From: Methanolinea sp.
GTDB lineage: Archaea; Halobacteriota; Methanomicrobia; Methanomicrobiales; Methanospirillaceae
DNA length: 64,000 nucleotides
Reading direction: 5' to 3'
Assembly: GCA_024518585.1 (NCBI GenBank)
Contig: JANIHI010000001.1
Coordinates: 62,001 to 126,000 of the forward strand
Shown: piece by piece, positions 10,531-19,854 of the stretch
How positions within the stretch are numbered: the stretch's first letter is position 1
How the letters are laid out: each line of letters begins with the position of its first letter
The notes under the pieces: generated by a model
Databases searched by the model: none
What the model was told of the DNA's origin: nothing
The model's input: the letters and a program-made list of their open reading frames with translations, nothing else
Program-made: the position numbers and the translations under genes

Positions 10531-11285
10531 GATGCATCGGGATCGGGGTGTCCTCCGGGAGAGAGAAAGTCATACAAAGCGTCCTCCAGGCCGGGGTCGG
10601 GGCCGAGGTCATCGTTTACTGCGAACCGGGGGGACTGGGAGGTGCGCCGTCCATCCCCGTGCGCGAGGATCCTCGACCGGGAGAGGCCCTCGTCAAAGAC
10701 CTCTACGGGGGGTCAATCGATGCCGCCGTGCGGGGCACCCTTCCCTCCGGAACGACCCTCCGGGTACTGAAGCAGGCCGCCGGCGTTACGCACCTGGAAA
10801 GGGCGGCCCTCATCGAACTTGACACGGGAAGGAAATTCCTGCTTGCCCCCGTCGGGATAGACGAGGGGTGGACGGTGGCAGGGAAAGTGGCCATGGCGAG
10901 GAGGGCCAAAGAACTGGCCACCACTCTCGGGCTGGAAGGGGAGGTGGGTATCCTCTCGGGGGGGCGGCTGAACGATGCGGGACGGCATCCGCGCGTTGAC
11001 GAGACCCTCGCCCAGGCAGAACTCGTGGCCCGTCTGACAGGGTTCCACCACTACGAGATCCTCATCGAGGAGGCTGCGAAAGAGTGTTCGGTCATCATCG
11101 CACCGGATGGCATTTCGGGGAACCTGATATTCAGGACACTTGCCCTCCTTGGCAATGCCCGGGGACACGGCGCACCGGTCATGAACATTGACAGGGTATT
11201 CATCGATACTTCGCGCGCTTCGCCCGATTATGCAAATGCACTCCGGCTTGCTGAGATGCTTGCAGGGAAAAGGAAAAACCGATAA
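10521..11285 (+). CDS. mtxX: Methanogenesis marker protein 4 (MtxX, phosphotransacetylase-like)
   Basis: GIGVSSGREKVIQSVLQA...IAPDGISGNLIFRTLALLGNARGHGAPVMNIDRVFIDTSR. Confidence 0.87.
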   Translation: MPVRCIGIGVSSGREKVIQSVLQAGVGAEVIVYCEPGGLGGAPSIPVREDPRPGEALVKDLYGGSIDAAVRGTLPSGTTLRVLKQAAGVTHLERAALIELDTGRKFLLAPVGIDEGWTVAGKVAMARRAKELATTLGLEGEVGILSGGRLNDAGRHPRVDETLAQAELVARLTGFHHYEILIEEAAKECSVIIAPDGISGNLIFRTLALLGNARGHGAPVMNIDRVFIDTSRASPDYANALRLAEMLAGKRKNR

Positions 11286-11416
11286 TATCATTCCTTATCG
11301 GAAAATAAGCATTTTTAACAGGTAGAAGAGTTTTTTCTCGCCTCTTTTTGTCATTTTGCCTAATAATTACGCTAAGGGACCCAATAGGACAAATGGACCC
11401 AAATTACCGTGAAATC

Positions 11417-11435
11417 ACGAAACTTTTAAATATTT
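11417..11435 (+). promoter_or_regulatory. Putative archaeal BRE/TATA promoter of the histone gene
   Basis: ACGAAACTTTTAAATATTT about 35-50 nt before the histone ATG; GAAA + CTTTTAAATA resembles BRE/TATA. Confidence 0.5.
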
Positions 11436-11467
11436 CCTGGTACATTTTTTGAATTGAGGTAAAATAA

Positions 11468-11674
11468 ATGGCAGATTTACCTATTGCTGCAGTTGTGAGA
11501 ATTGCCAAGAAGAATGGTGCTGAAAGGGTAGGCAGTGATGCTGCTGCAGCCCTTGTCGCAAAGGCTGAAGAGTACATTGCGAACCTGACAAAGGAGGCAA
11601 ACCGGCTCGCCCTTCATGCCGGCAGAAAGACGATCAAGGAAGAGGACGTAGAACTTGCGGCCAAGTCCGCATAA
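11468..11674 (+). CDS. Archaeal histone
   Basis: 68 aa: LPIAAVVRIAKKNGAERVGSDAAAALVAKAEEYIANLTKEANRLALHAGRKTIKEEDVELA. Confidence 0.97.
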   Translation: MADLPIAAVVRIAKKNGAERVGSDAAAALVAKAEEYIANLTKEANRLALHAGRKTIKEEDVELAAKSA

Positions 11675-11897
11675 TTCTTTCCTTTTCCCATTCTCACGAA
11701 AAGCAGCAGCGAAAAACCAATCAAGGTGGCATCACACTTTTCTCGGAGACCCGTGCTGAACGCCAGGTTTTCCCTGCTCTCACGCGCCATTCCACTATAT
11801 AATAATATGCCTTGCATACCTGTTTGGCATACTCATTTTAGTCCTTTTTTCCACCTCTCCTATGCCCTTTTGAGGGTTGATGGGAGAGGGGTTCTTG

Positions 11898-12257
11898 ATG
11901 ATCGGGAAGCTTTCCGCGAAGGCAGAAACGACCAGGTTTGACATCATTCAATCTATCAGGGAATTACAAAAGAAAGGATCTCCAGCGGTTGATTTTCTCC
12001 AGCTGGCTCTTAACGATACGGACAAGAGAGTAAGGATTGCTGCTGCACAGGCCCTGGGTGACATTGGGGACTCCCGGTGCCTTGATGCACTCATTGCACT
12101 CCTCGCTGACCCTGACAAGGACATGCGGTTCATTTCCGCGTCAGTACTGGGAAAAATCGGTGACCCCCGGGCGAAAGAGGCGCTCATGCACGCCTGTGCC
12201 GATGAGAACTGCTTCGTCCGCCTGATGGCAAAGGAAGCCCTTTCGAGACTATTATAA
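11898..12257 (+). CDS. HEAT-repeat protein
   Basis: VRIAAAQALGDIGDSRCLDALIALLADPDKDMRFISASVLGKIGDPRAKEALMHA. Start could be 11877. Confidence 0.8.
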   Translation: MIGKLSAKAETTRFDIIQSIRELQKKGSPAVDFLQLALNDTDKRVRIAAAQALGDIGDSRCLDALIALLADPDKDMRFISASVLGKIGDPRAKEALMHACADENCFVRLMAKEALSRLL

Positions 12258-12341
12258 ACTGTTTTTTTGTCTTCCCGGGTTTCGTCCCGGGCAAAAGATT
12301 TTTATGAGCTGAGTGTATTCCTCACTCATTGGGGGACTCAC

Positions 12342-13166
12342 ATGGGTGTTTCAGGAAAGACAGGGATCGCCTTTCCCAGTGTCGTCGACCGTGCCTACCA
12401 GGAATACAAGAAGCACAGGAAAGTGGCAGACATCATGAGCACGGGGGTTGTCATAACAACGCCGCGGACTTCCATGGTGGATGCAGCACGGATCATGGGG
12501 GAGAGGCGTATCGGCAGCCTGATTGTTGTCCGGTACGGGACGCCGATTGCGATAGTCACCGAGAGGGACCTCCTCTCGAAGGTATTTGCGGCGGGTCTTG
12601 ACCCGAACGAGACCGCCGTTGAAGATGTCATGTCTTTTCCCCTGGTCCGTGTCTGTCCTGGCATCGAGATCCGCGAGGCAGCCCGCACGATGATACGAAA
12701 GAAGGGGCGGCTCACGGTCTTTGAATGTGGCCAGATCTGTGGTGTGATCACCGCATCTGACCTCATCCGGGAGATGCCGGAAGCAGCGGAAACGTCACTG
12801 CCGGTTGAGGATTACATGACACGGGACGTCATATCTGTCAGGCCCGAGGAGAAAATAACTGACGTGGTCCATCTCATGGGAACCGAACGGATAGGGAGCG
12901 TAATCGTGACAAGGGACGGCTCCCCGCAGGGAATATTCACCGAGAGGGACCTCCTGACAACGCTCCTTGCCAGGGGTGAATCACTCGATATTCCTGTCGG
13001 AGACGTCGCGCGTTTCCCGCTCATCACCGCTCCCGCGGGCATCAGCATCCACAAGGCAGCTTTCACGATGGCAAAGAACCATATCCGGCGCCTGCCCCTT
13101 GTCAGGAGAAAGAAGATCGTCGGGATCATCACGGCAAGGGACCTCGTGGAAGCCTATGCAAAGTAG
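12342..13166 (+). CDS. Protein with four CBS domains
   Basis: Repeated IGSLIVVRYGTPIAIVTERDLL / IGSVIVTRDGSPQGIFTERDLL units. Confidence 0.88.
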   Translation: MGVSGKTGIAFPSVVDRAYQEYKKHRKVADIMSTGVVITTPRTSMVDAARIMGERRIGSLIVVRYGTPIAIVTERDLLSKVFAAGLDPNETAVEDVMSFPLVRVCPGIEIREAARTMIRKKGRLTVFECGQICGVITASDLIREMPEAAETSLPVEDYMTRDVISVRPEEKITDVVHLMGTERIGSVIVTRDGSPQGIFTERDLLTTLLARGESLDIPVGDVARFPLITAPAGISIHKAAFTMAKNHIRRLPLVRRKKIVGIITARDLVEAYAK

Positions 13167-13313
13167 GGGCCCGCGCAAACCCTGACTTTCTCCTCCCTTC
13201 CCGGTGATGTCCTGCGGGACGCTATTCTCCCTTGATCATCCGGGATGAGGGGGGGTCCCTCAAGGGTTCCCCCACCCATACTTCCATAATTCGTCAGCGG
13301 GAAATTTTCTCCC

Positions 13314-13820
13314 ATGCACAAGGACAATGGCCTCGAGGAGGCCACGTTTGCAGCGGGTTGCTTCTGGGGAGTGGAGGCTGCTTTCAGGCGGGTGAAGGGT
13401 GTCGTCGGAACCGAAGTGGGGTACACCGGGGGGACCGTTGCCCACCCCACGTATGCCCAGGTCTGCTCGGGAAAGACAGGGCATGCAGAAGCAGTCAGGG
13501 TCACCTTTGACCCGCGCATCGTGACGTACGACCAGCTCCTCGATGTTTTCTGGGACATCCACGACCCAACGCAGCTCAACCGGCAGGGACCCGATACAGG
13601 GACGAATTATCGCTCGGCCATATTTTATCATACCCCCGAACAGAAGTCACGTGCCGAGGGTTCACGGGAGAGAGTATCGGGATCAGGGAGATGGGGGCAG
13701 AGGCCTGTCGTGACAGAGATTGTGCCGGCGGGGACTTTCTGGCCGGCGGAGGACTACCACCAGCAGTTCTATGAAAAGTGCGGGAGAGGATACGCGGCGA
13801 TGCCCAAGTACTGGAAATAA
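13314..13820 (+). CDS. msrA: Peptide methionine sulfoxide reductase MsrA
   Basis: [31 protein letters not shown] and [13 protein letters not shown]. Confidence 0.97.
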   Translation: MHKDNGLEEATFAAGCFWGVEAAFRRVKGVVGTEVGYTGGTVAHPTYAQVCSGKTGHAEAVRVTFDPRIVTYDQLLDVFWDIHDPTQLNRQGPDTGTNYRSAIFYHTPEQKSRAEGSRERVSGSGRWGQRPVVTEIVPAGTFWPAEDYHQQFYEKCGRGYAAMPKYWK

Positions 13821-13838
13821 CTGCCCGTGCCGATCGGA

Positions 13839-14065
13839 TTTTTTCCTCTTCGTTATTTCAAGTGGCTACGTTGTATGAAGGTCGTGTAAGGATATTACTG
13901 TAAAAACGAAACTCCGATCCTACCCGGTCACTGCGTACAGTCACTAAAACCTTCGCCGGGGCGCACTGCCGGCGGTAGCGGAACTATCCCCATGGGTGGC
14001 GTGGGGGGGGGAGGCAGCCCCCACTTTTGGTTCCTTCCTATCCACCCATCCAAAATAGAAAAGAG
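13839..14065 (+). repeat. Interspersed repeat R1, copy A (diverged centre)
   Basis: Shares GTGG(C)TACGTTGTATGAA and GGAACTATCC...GGGGGGAGGCAGCCCCC...GGTTCC with copies at 33600 and 63668. Confidence 0.75.
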
Positions 14066-14125
14066 CCTCATAATTCAGGCCCGGGACTCCGGGCTGCCCC
14101 GGGATAACTCTCCCGGCGGCTGAGA

Positions 14126-15976
14126 TCATGTTTCTCCCCTACCGGGGAGGGGCCCGGGGTCCCTTTTCATTGGGCAGACACCGGCACCCGCAAGGTTCCC
14201 CCCTGCCCAGGAATATCTCTCCCTGATACCGGGCGGGAGGTTCTCCTCGCTGATCTCAACGAAACCGAAACGGGCATAGTAATCCGTGAGATTGAGGAGA
14301 GAGAACATGTAGAGTGGCTCGTCCCCGCAGGCCTCCACGAGGCCACGGACGGTGAGTGTTGAGTATCCCCGACCCCTGTGGCGTGCCGGGGTAAAGACGG
14401 CATCAACTTCCAGCCCGTCGGGAAACCGCCTGCAGCGTGCGAGGGAAACGATCTCTCCGGCAAGGAAGGCCGCAAAGATCCTGTCCCTCCGGGGATCTCC
14501 CTTCGTCTGGTGGTAATCAACCCAGGCCTCGTCTGCAAGGGAAAATTCTTCCGATACGAGTTCCCTAACCTCGATACCCCTTTCGGGGGGGGCACGGCAC
14601 CGGGAGGGGGGAGGGAGGGGCTCCGCATCGGGCCCCGTCCCCTCGATGCGATAGCATTCCTGCGGGATGGCCAGGACAAAGACGGCCCCCTGCCCCTCTT
14701 CCCCCTTTTCCGTGATTATGATACCCGTCACATCAAGGATCTGCCGGCAGATAAAGAGGCCAAGCCCCGCATGCCCCCCGGAATCGTACTCAAATATCGA
14801 TTGCTTTCTCTCCGGGGGAACGCCGCACCCGTTGTCCCGGACGACGAGTTCGATCCTGCTTCCTTCCTGGTGGTAGGACATGACAATCGATGTCACCCCT
14901 TTTCCATGGCGGAGGGAGTTTTCGACAAGATGCCTGACCACCTCGCGGAAGAGGGGGTCCGCATAGACAACCAGCCTCTCGACCCAGAAACGCATCGTGA
15001 CCCCCGCCGTATCCCCGGGAAACTCCCTGCAGCAGACAATGTCGCGGAGGCTGATCCAGTCGGGCGGGACCGCCCCGAGGTTCTGGTAAGCCTGGGAGAG
15101 AGTGACCTGCCGGGCAAGGTTGGCTGCCCGTTCCCGAATTTCGGCAATGAGAGAGAGGCTGCCCGGATCCCTGCACAACTGTGAGAGCCTGGTGACGACT
15201 CCCATGAGTTCTGTGACGGTCCGTTGGAGGTGGTCCGATGAGATCCGGGAAAGGAGATTTAACTTGGTGTTCGCCTTCCTGAGAGCCTCCTCTGCCGCAA
15301 CCCTCTTGGTGATATCAACGAACGAAATTACTGCCTTTCCTCCCGGAAGGGAAGCGACAGAGACAAGAATGTGGACCTGCTCCCCATCCGGACGGGTGAC
15401 CTGGACCTCATTTGCATAGATCCTCTCCCCTTTTTTTACCCGGGAAAAAATGGTATCCACAACCTCCTCGCCAAGAATTCCTGCAAGGGGCTTTCCCGCC
15501 GGGGGCGCCGTGTCCATTCCGAGGAGGTGGACGGCGTTCCAGTTCATCTCCTCGATGACGACCTGGTCCTCCCTCTCCCCGACAAGGATGATCCCGGCCT
15601 CTGAATTGTCAAATATTCCACGGTAAAGGTCCTCTTTCTCGCGGAGCCGTGCAGAGAGGAATGCGACCAGCCCCCCGACCCCGATGAGGACACAGCCCCG
15701 GATGACGGCTTCCATGAAGGCCCCGCTCCCATCCCCCCCGGTATAAAAAAAGACGAGCGAGAGGTAACATGTGGTGACGACCACGGCGAGGGAGAGGCCC
15801 TGCCGGGGGTACCGGTACGAACCAATCACGACCGGGACGTAGAGCAGGTGGGGAAACACCACCGTAACCCCCATTGCAAGACCGATGCCGTTGAGAAGGA
15901 GTGCCCCGGCACAGGAGACGAAAAACAGGACGGCCCAGGAGAGCTTTCTCTTTGAAATACCCGCGTCACCGGTCAT
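14126..15976 (-). CDS. Membrane PAS sensor histidine-kinase-like protein with C-terminal GNAT-type acetyltransferase domain
   Basis: N-terminal TM helices, PAS, HATPase (VENSLRHGK, VVRDNGCGVP, GLGLFICRQIL), then a GNAT-like segment (VDAVFTPARHRGRGYSTLTVRGLVEAC...YYARFGFVEI). Confidence 0.82.
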   Translation of the reverse strand: MTGDAGISKRKLSWAVLFFVSCAGALLLNGIGLAMGVTVVFPHLLYVPVVIGSYRYPRQGLSLAVVVTTCYLSLVFFYTGGDGSGAFMEAVIRGCVLIGVGGLVAFLSARLREKEDLYRGIFDNSEAGIILVGEREDQVVIEEMNWNAVHLLGMDTAPPAGKPLAGILGEEVVDTIFSRVKKGERIYANEVQVTRPDGEQVHILVSVASLPGGKAVISFVDITKRVAAEEALRKANTKLNLLSRISSDHLQRTVTELMGVVTRLSQLCRDPGSLSLIAEIRERAANLARQVTLSQAYQNLGAVPPDWISLRDIVCCREFPGDTAGVTMRFWVERLVVYADPLFREVVRHLVENSLRHGKGVTSIVMSYHQEGSRIELVVRDNGCGVPPERKQSIFEYDSGGHAGLGLFICRQILDVTGIIITEKGEEGQGAVFVLAIPQECYRIEGTGPDAEPLPPPSRCRAPPERGIEVRELVSEEFSLADEAWVDYHQTKGDPRRDRIFAAFLAGEIVSLARCRRFPDGLEVDAVFTPARHRGRGYSTLTVRGLVEACGDEPLYMFSLLNLTDYYARFGFVEISEENLPPGIRERYSWAGGNLAGAGVCPMKRDPGPLPGRGET

Positions 15977-16057
15977 CAGCGGCCTCCGGCTGGGAAACGA
16001 GTATCAGACACGTGAACCGGCACTATTTCCCCTCCTCCTTCAGACCAGCAAAAACTC

Positions 16058-16363
16058 CTAATCGGTGATATCAAGGGTCATGCGGATACCCCCGATCCAG
16101 CCGGCGATGACGTTGTAAAGAAAAGCGGCGACAATACCCGCGAGGAAGAAGATAGCCGCCCCCATGATGACCGTGAGGAGGAACCCTCCAATGCCAAAAC
16201 CAAGGGCACCCATCGGTCCAAAACCCATTGACCATGCACCCGTGCCCAGTCCAAGGGCAACAGCGGTTCCAGCAGATATTCCCCAGAGTGCCCCCAAAAC
16301 CGCGAAAATTTTTGCTAACGACACGACCTCAAAACGGTTCAGCCTTACCTCTTTTTCTGCCAT
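16058..16363 (-). CDS. Small membrane protein of unknown function
   Basis: MAEKEVRLNRFEVVSLAKIFAVLGALWGISAGTAVALGLG...; two hydrophobic segments. Confidence 0.65.
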   Translation of the reverse strand: MAEKEVRLNRFEVVSLAKIFAVLGALWGISAGTAVALGLGTGAWSMGFGPMGALGFGIGGFLLTVIMGAAIFFLAGIVAAFLYNVIAGWIGGIRMTLDITD

Positions 16364-16457
16364 ACCCGCATGCACTTCCCTATCTGAGGGGTAGTTTCCC
16401 CCTATTAAAACGGATCTCCCGACGTGCAGGGATGACCAGCGGTGCGGGGAGGAGAGG

Positions 16458-17165
16458 TCAGAAGTACCGGGCCGGGGGAGAAGAGATCTTTTTTTGGGGA
16501 ACGCTTGCGATCGTCTCCATTCTCGTGACTGACTCGAGGGGGAGGGAGAGGAGAAAGTCAAGGGAGACCGGGGCATACCCCGTGCACTCGCAGGAGACGT
16601 TGATTGTGCGCCGTCCTCCGTTGATGAATGGGTAGATGTCCATCGAATTATTGTGCGTGTGCCCGTGGATCACCCACCCCTCCCACGACCCGGGGACGTC
16701 TGCCGGGTCATGGGTGAGGTAAAAAGTGCGTCCCCGGTAGGAGAGGACAGAATGGTGACGCATCCCTGGGAGGTGTGAGTCATGGTTTCCCCGGATGAAT
16801 ACCTTTCTCCCGGCAAGGGACTGTATCCAGTGGCCGGGGTCGCCCCTCATGCAGAAATCTCCCAGGCAGTAGACAATGTCAAGGGGCCCGACGATTGAAT
16901 TCCAGCGCCGGACGAGGTCACGGTTCATCTCGGCGAGGGAACGGTAGGGTCGCCGGCAGTAATGGATTATCCGGGCATGGTTGAAGTGGAGATCGGCGAT
17001 GAAAAATATCCTTCCCTCCGGTCGGCGGAGGAAGGGGAGTCCTTTCAGCGCCGAGAGGACGTGGTGGACCCACCTGCCGGGCAGGGACTGGTGCCAGCCG
17101 GCGACTGTCCGGGAACCTCCCCTCCCGCCCTGGCCTGCATGCGTGTCGGTTGGGTAGGTGGCCAT
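16458..17165 (-). CDS. Metallophosphoesterase
   Basis: IFFIADLHFNHARI, YCLGDFCMRGDPG, IRGNHDSH, WVIHGHTH motifs. Start uncertain. Confidence 0.9.
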   Translation of the reverse strand: MATYPTDTHAGQGGRGGSRTVAGWHQSLPGRWVHHVLSALKGLPFLRRPEGRIFFIADLHFNHARIIHYCRRPYRSLAEMNRDLVRRWNSIVGPLDIVYCLGDFCMRGDPGHWIQSLAGRKVFIRGNHDSHLPGMRHHSVLSYRGRTFYLTHDPADVPGSWEGWVIHGHTHNNSMDIYPFINGGRRTINVSCECTGYAPVSLDFLLSLPLESVTRMETIASVPQKKISSPPARYF

Positions 17166-17356
17166 TACTTCTGCTGCTCTGATACCAGGACGCCGCCGAT
17201 GGCGATATTTTCTCTCTCCAGTTCGTGGATCAGGATGGTCACCCGCTCACGGGGAACTCCCAGGACCCGGACAATAGTCTCCGCGATCTCCTCGGTCACC
17301 TGTTTCTTCTGCTCGTAGTTCCGGCCTTTCGCCATGGTAATTGTGACAACGGGCAT
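17165..17356 (-). CDS. 4-oxalocrotonate tautomerase family protein
   Basis: Starting at MPVVTITMAKGRNYEQKKQVTEEIAETIV, Pro follows the initiator Met (catalytic Pro-1). Confidence 0.85.
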   Translation of the reverse strand: MPVVTITMAKGRNYEQKKQVTEEIAETIVRVLGVPRERVTILIHELERENIAIGGVLVSEQQK

Positions 17357-17514
17357 GTGCGGTACTGTGGGAGCATCGATCACATGAAGGCAGTGGGTCC
17401 CCTACCGGCCGGGGGTCCCGGGAAGTCACTGGCGGCAGAGGACGGACGAAAGAGACCGGTTGACCCGCAAAAGAGATTCGCGGGAGGGAATGCAGGGGGA
17501 TCGGGATTCCCCTT

Positions 17515-18729
17515 CTAGAGATCGCGGGCACAGCCTGAATCGATGGCTGCCTGCTTCACGGCCCCGGCGATTGCCCGGGTCACTTCCCTGTCGAGGACGG
17601 TCGGGAGTATGTGGTCCCTGTGGGGATTTTGCAGGTATCCCGCGATGGCATGGGCCGCAGCAAGCTTCATCTCGTCACTTATCCTGGTCGCATAGGCATC
17701 GAGTGCTCCCCGGAAGACCCCCGGGAAGGCCAGGGCATTGTTGATCTGGTTGGGGAAATCACTCCTTCCCGTCCCGACGACCGCAGCTCCCGCGTGCCGC
17801 GCCTCGTCCGGCATTATCTCAGGGACGGGGTTTGCCATGGCAAAGACAATGGGGTCATCGTTCATCCTCCGGATCATGTCCTCTGTCACGATCCCGGGAG
17901 CCGAAACCCCGATGAAGACATCTGCACCCTCCATGGCATCCGCCAGGGTCCCCGTCCTGCCCGACCGGTTGGTCTCGTCCGCGAGGATGAACTTGTACTT
18001 GTTCCTGTAGAGGCCTTTCCGGGCCCGGTGGATAATGCCCTCCCTGTCGCACACGATGATCTCCCGGACGCTCTGGCAGACGTCGGGGTTGTACCCGATG
18101 CAGCGGAGGAGCCGGGTTATTGCGTAACCAGCGGCCCCTGCCCCACAGACCACGATGTGGAGGTCCTCGAACTTTTTTCCCGTCACCTTGCAGGCGTTCA
18201 GGAGGGCAGCGAGGACGACGATGGCGGTGCCGTGCTGGTCGTCATGCATCACGGGGATGCCAATGTCCTGGAGCGCTTCCTCGACCTCGAAACATCGGGG
18301 GGCCGCGATATCCTCGAGGTTTATCCCCCCAAAGACCGGGGATATGTTCCTGACCTGGTCAACGAAATCGGTCTGGTACCTCTCAAAACAGATCGGAAAT
18401 GCATCAATACCGGCAAATTTTTTGAAGAGTATCGCTTTTCCTTCCATGACCGGGATGGCTGCATATCCTCCGATGTTTCCCAGTCCAAGGACCGCTGACC
18501 CATCGGTGACGATTGCAACAGAGTTCCCCTTGAGTGTATACGTGTAGGCGAGGTTCCTGTCTTTCTGGATAGCCCTGCACACCTCGGCTACCCCCGGTGT
18601 GTAGGCCCGGGCCAGGTCCCGACGGGTCTCAAGTGGCACCTTTGACCGTATCTCGAGTTTTCCCCTGTGCTCGGCGTGGAGTGCCAGTGCTTCCCGATAG
18701 ATATCGTCGCGGTCCGGTTCCGGTTCCAT
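17515..18729 (-). CDS. Malic enzyme (NAD(P)-dependent malate dehydrogenase, decarboxylating)
   Basis: YTPGVAEVCRAI, GLGNIGGYAAIPVMEGKAILFKKFAGIDAFPIC, HDDQHGTAIVVLAALLNA. Confidence 0.95.
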   Translation of the reverse strand: MEPEPDRDDIYREALALHAEHRGKLEIRSKVPLETRRDLARAYTPGVAEVCRAIQKDRNLAYTYTLKGNSVAIVTDGSAVLGLGNIGGYAAIPVMEGKAILFKKFAGIDAFPICFERYQTDFVDQVRNISPVFGGINLEDIAAPRCFEVEEALQDIGIPVMHDDQHGTAIVVLAALLNACKVTGKKFEDLHIVVCGAGAAGYAITRLLRCIGYNPDVCQSVREIIVCDREGIIHRARKGLYRNKYKFILADETNRSGRTGTLADAMEGADVFIGVSAPGIVTEDMIRRMNDDPIVFAMANPVPEIMPDEARHAGAAVVGTGRSDFPNQINNALAFPGVFRGALDAYATRISDEMKLAAAHAIAGYLQNPHRDHILPTVLDREVTRAIAGAVKQAAIDSGCARDL

Positions 18730-18837
18730 GATTTCTCCTGGTCGCACGGGCTCATAATACTCCTCTTCCTCCTTTGGGGCGCATGAGAACGCATCCCCGC
18801 ACAATCGTTATGTGAACACAAACCAACCGGGATCGGT

Positions 18838-19755
18838 ATGACCGGCCGGTACCTCCTCACCGCGTGCCTCCTCGCGGGTATTTTTGCATTCTCTGCCGGA
18901 TGCACGATCCCGGCCGGTGATTTTTTACCTCTCCCTTCCCCTGGCGGGCAGGAATGCGCATCCTCCACGGATGCACTCGTGACCCGCGTTGTTGACGGGG
19001 ACACGATCGTTGTCCGGTACAGTGACGGGAGGGAGGATACCGTCCGCATCCTCGGGATCGATACTCCCGAGACAGAAGATCATGGAAACAGGGGGAACGA
19101 GTTCCCCGGGGTCACCGATCCCTCCCTCCTCACGGCATGGGGAAAGAAGGCCTCGGCCTACACGCGTCACCTCCTCCTCGGAGCACGCGTGACTCTTACC
19201 GGTGACTGCCAGGCAGGGAGCCGTGACAGGTACGGAAGGCGCCTCGCCTACGTCGTTTCCGGGGGTGACGATACCGGTTCCCTCCTCCTCCGCGGAGGCT
19301 ATGCCAGGGTCTATACCGGGGAAAAATTCCAGGAGAAAACCCACTATCTCCTGCTCCAGGAGAACGCACAGAGATCGGGGGCAGGCCTGTGGGGTGCCGC
19401 CCGGGGACAGGGGGAGGTGCCCCCCCGTCCCGTCTCCATCGTGGCCGTGCAGTACGATGCACCCGGAGACGACAGGGAGAATTTGGCCGAAGAATATGTC
19501 GTGATTGCAGCAGGAGAGAGGACCGATCTTTCGGGGTGGACACTGGCCGACACCAGTGGGACCGTCTATACCTTTCCTTCCCGCGTTCTTGGACCGGGGG
19601 AGAGGCTCGTCCTCCACACCGGGCAGGGTATCGACCGGCAAAACGACCTCTACTGGAACCAGACCTTCCCTGTCCTCGGAAATACTGCTGATGCAGTCAC
19701 CCTGCGGGATCCAACCGGCAGGGTCGTTTCGACGTACAGGTGGGGAGGGGGATAG
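18838..19755 (+). CDS. Lipoprotein thermonuclease (SNase) with C-terminal lamin-tail-like domain
   Basis: Lipobox-like FAFSAGCTIP, VTRVVDGDTIVVRYSDG...VRILGIDTPE, then AEEYVVIAAGERTDLSGWTLADTSGTVYTFPS. Confidence 0.88.
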   Translation: MTGRYLLTACLLAGIFAFSAGCTIPAGDFLPLPSPGGQECASSTDALVTRVVDGDTIVVRYSDGREDTVRILGIDTPETEDHGNRGNEFPGVTDPSLLTAWGKKASAYTRHLLLGARVTLTGDCQAGSRDRYGRRLAYVVSGGDDTGSLLLRGGYARVYTGEKFQEKTHYLLLQENAQRSGAGLWGAARGQGEVPPRPVSIVAVQYDAPGDDRENLAEEYVVIAAGERTDLSGWTLADTSGTVYTFPSRVLGPGERLVLHTGQGIDRQNDLYWNQTFPVLGNTADAVTLRDPTGRVVSTYRWGGG

Positions 19756-19854
19756 GGGGAGGAGACGGGGAGGGAAAACAGCGAGGGAGAGATACCCCTG
19801 CCGTCCCCCGTGGGTGCTCCGGCGGCCTCCCCTGCTGTTTCCTCCCCTCCCGGC

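Noticed and set aside
12274-12291. CCCGGG-TTTCGT-CCCGGG hairpin between the HEAT and CBS genes
   Set aside because: Short palindrome in a small spacer; could be a terminator but no distinguishing support.
13944-14129. 61-aa ORF inside repeat R1 copy A
   Set aside because: Overlaps the repeat and the end of the kinase gene; no coding support.
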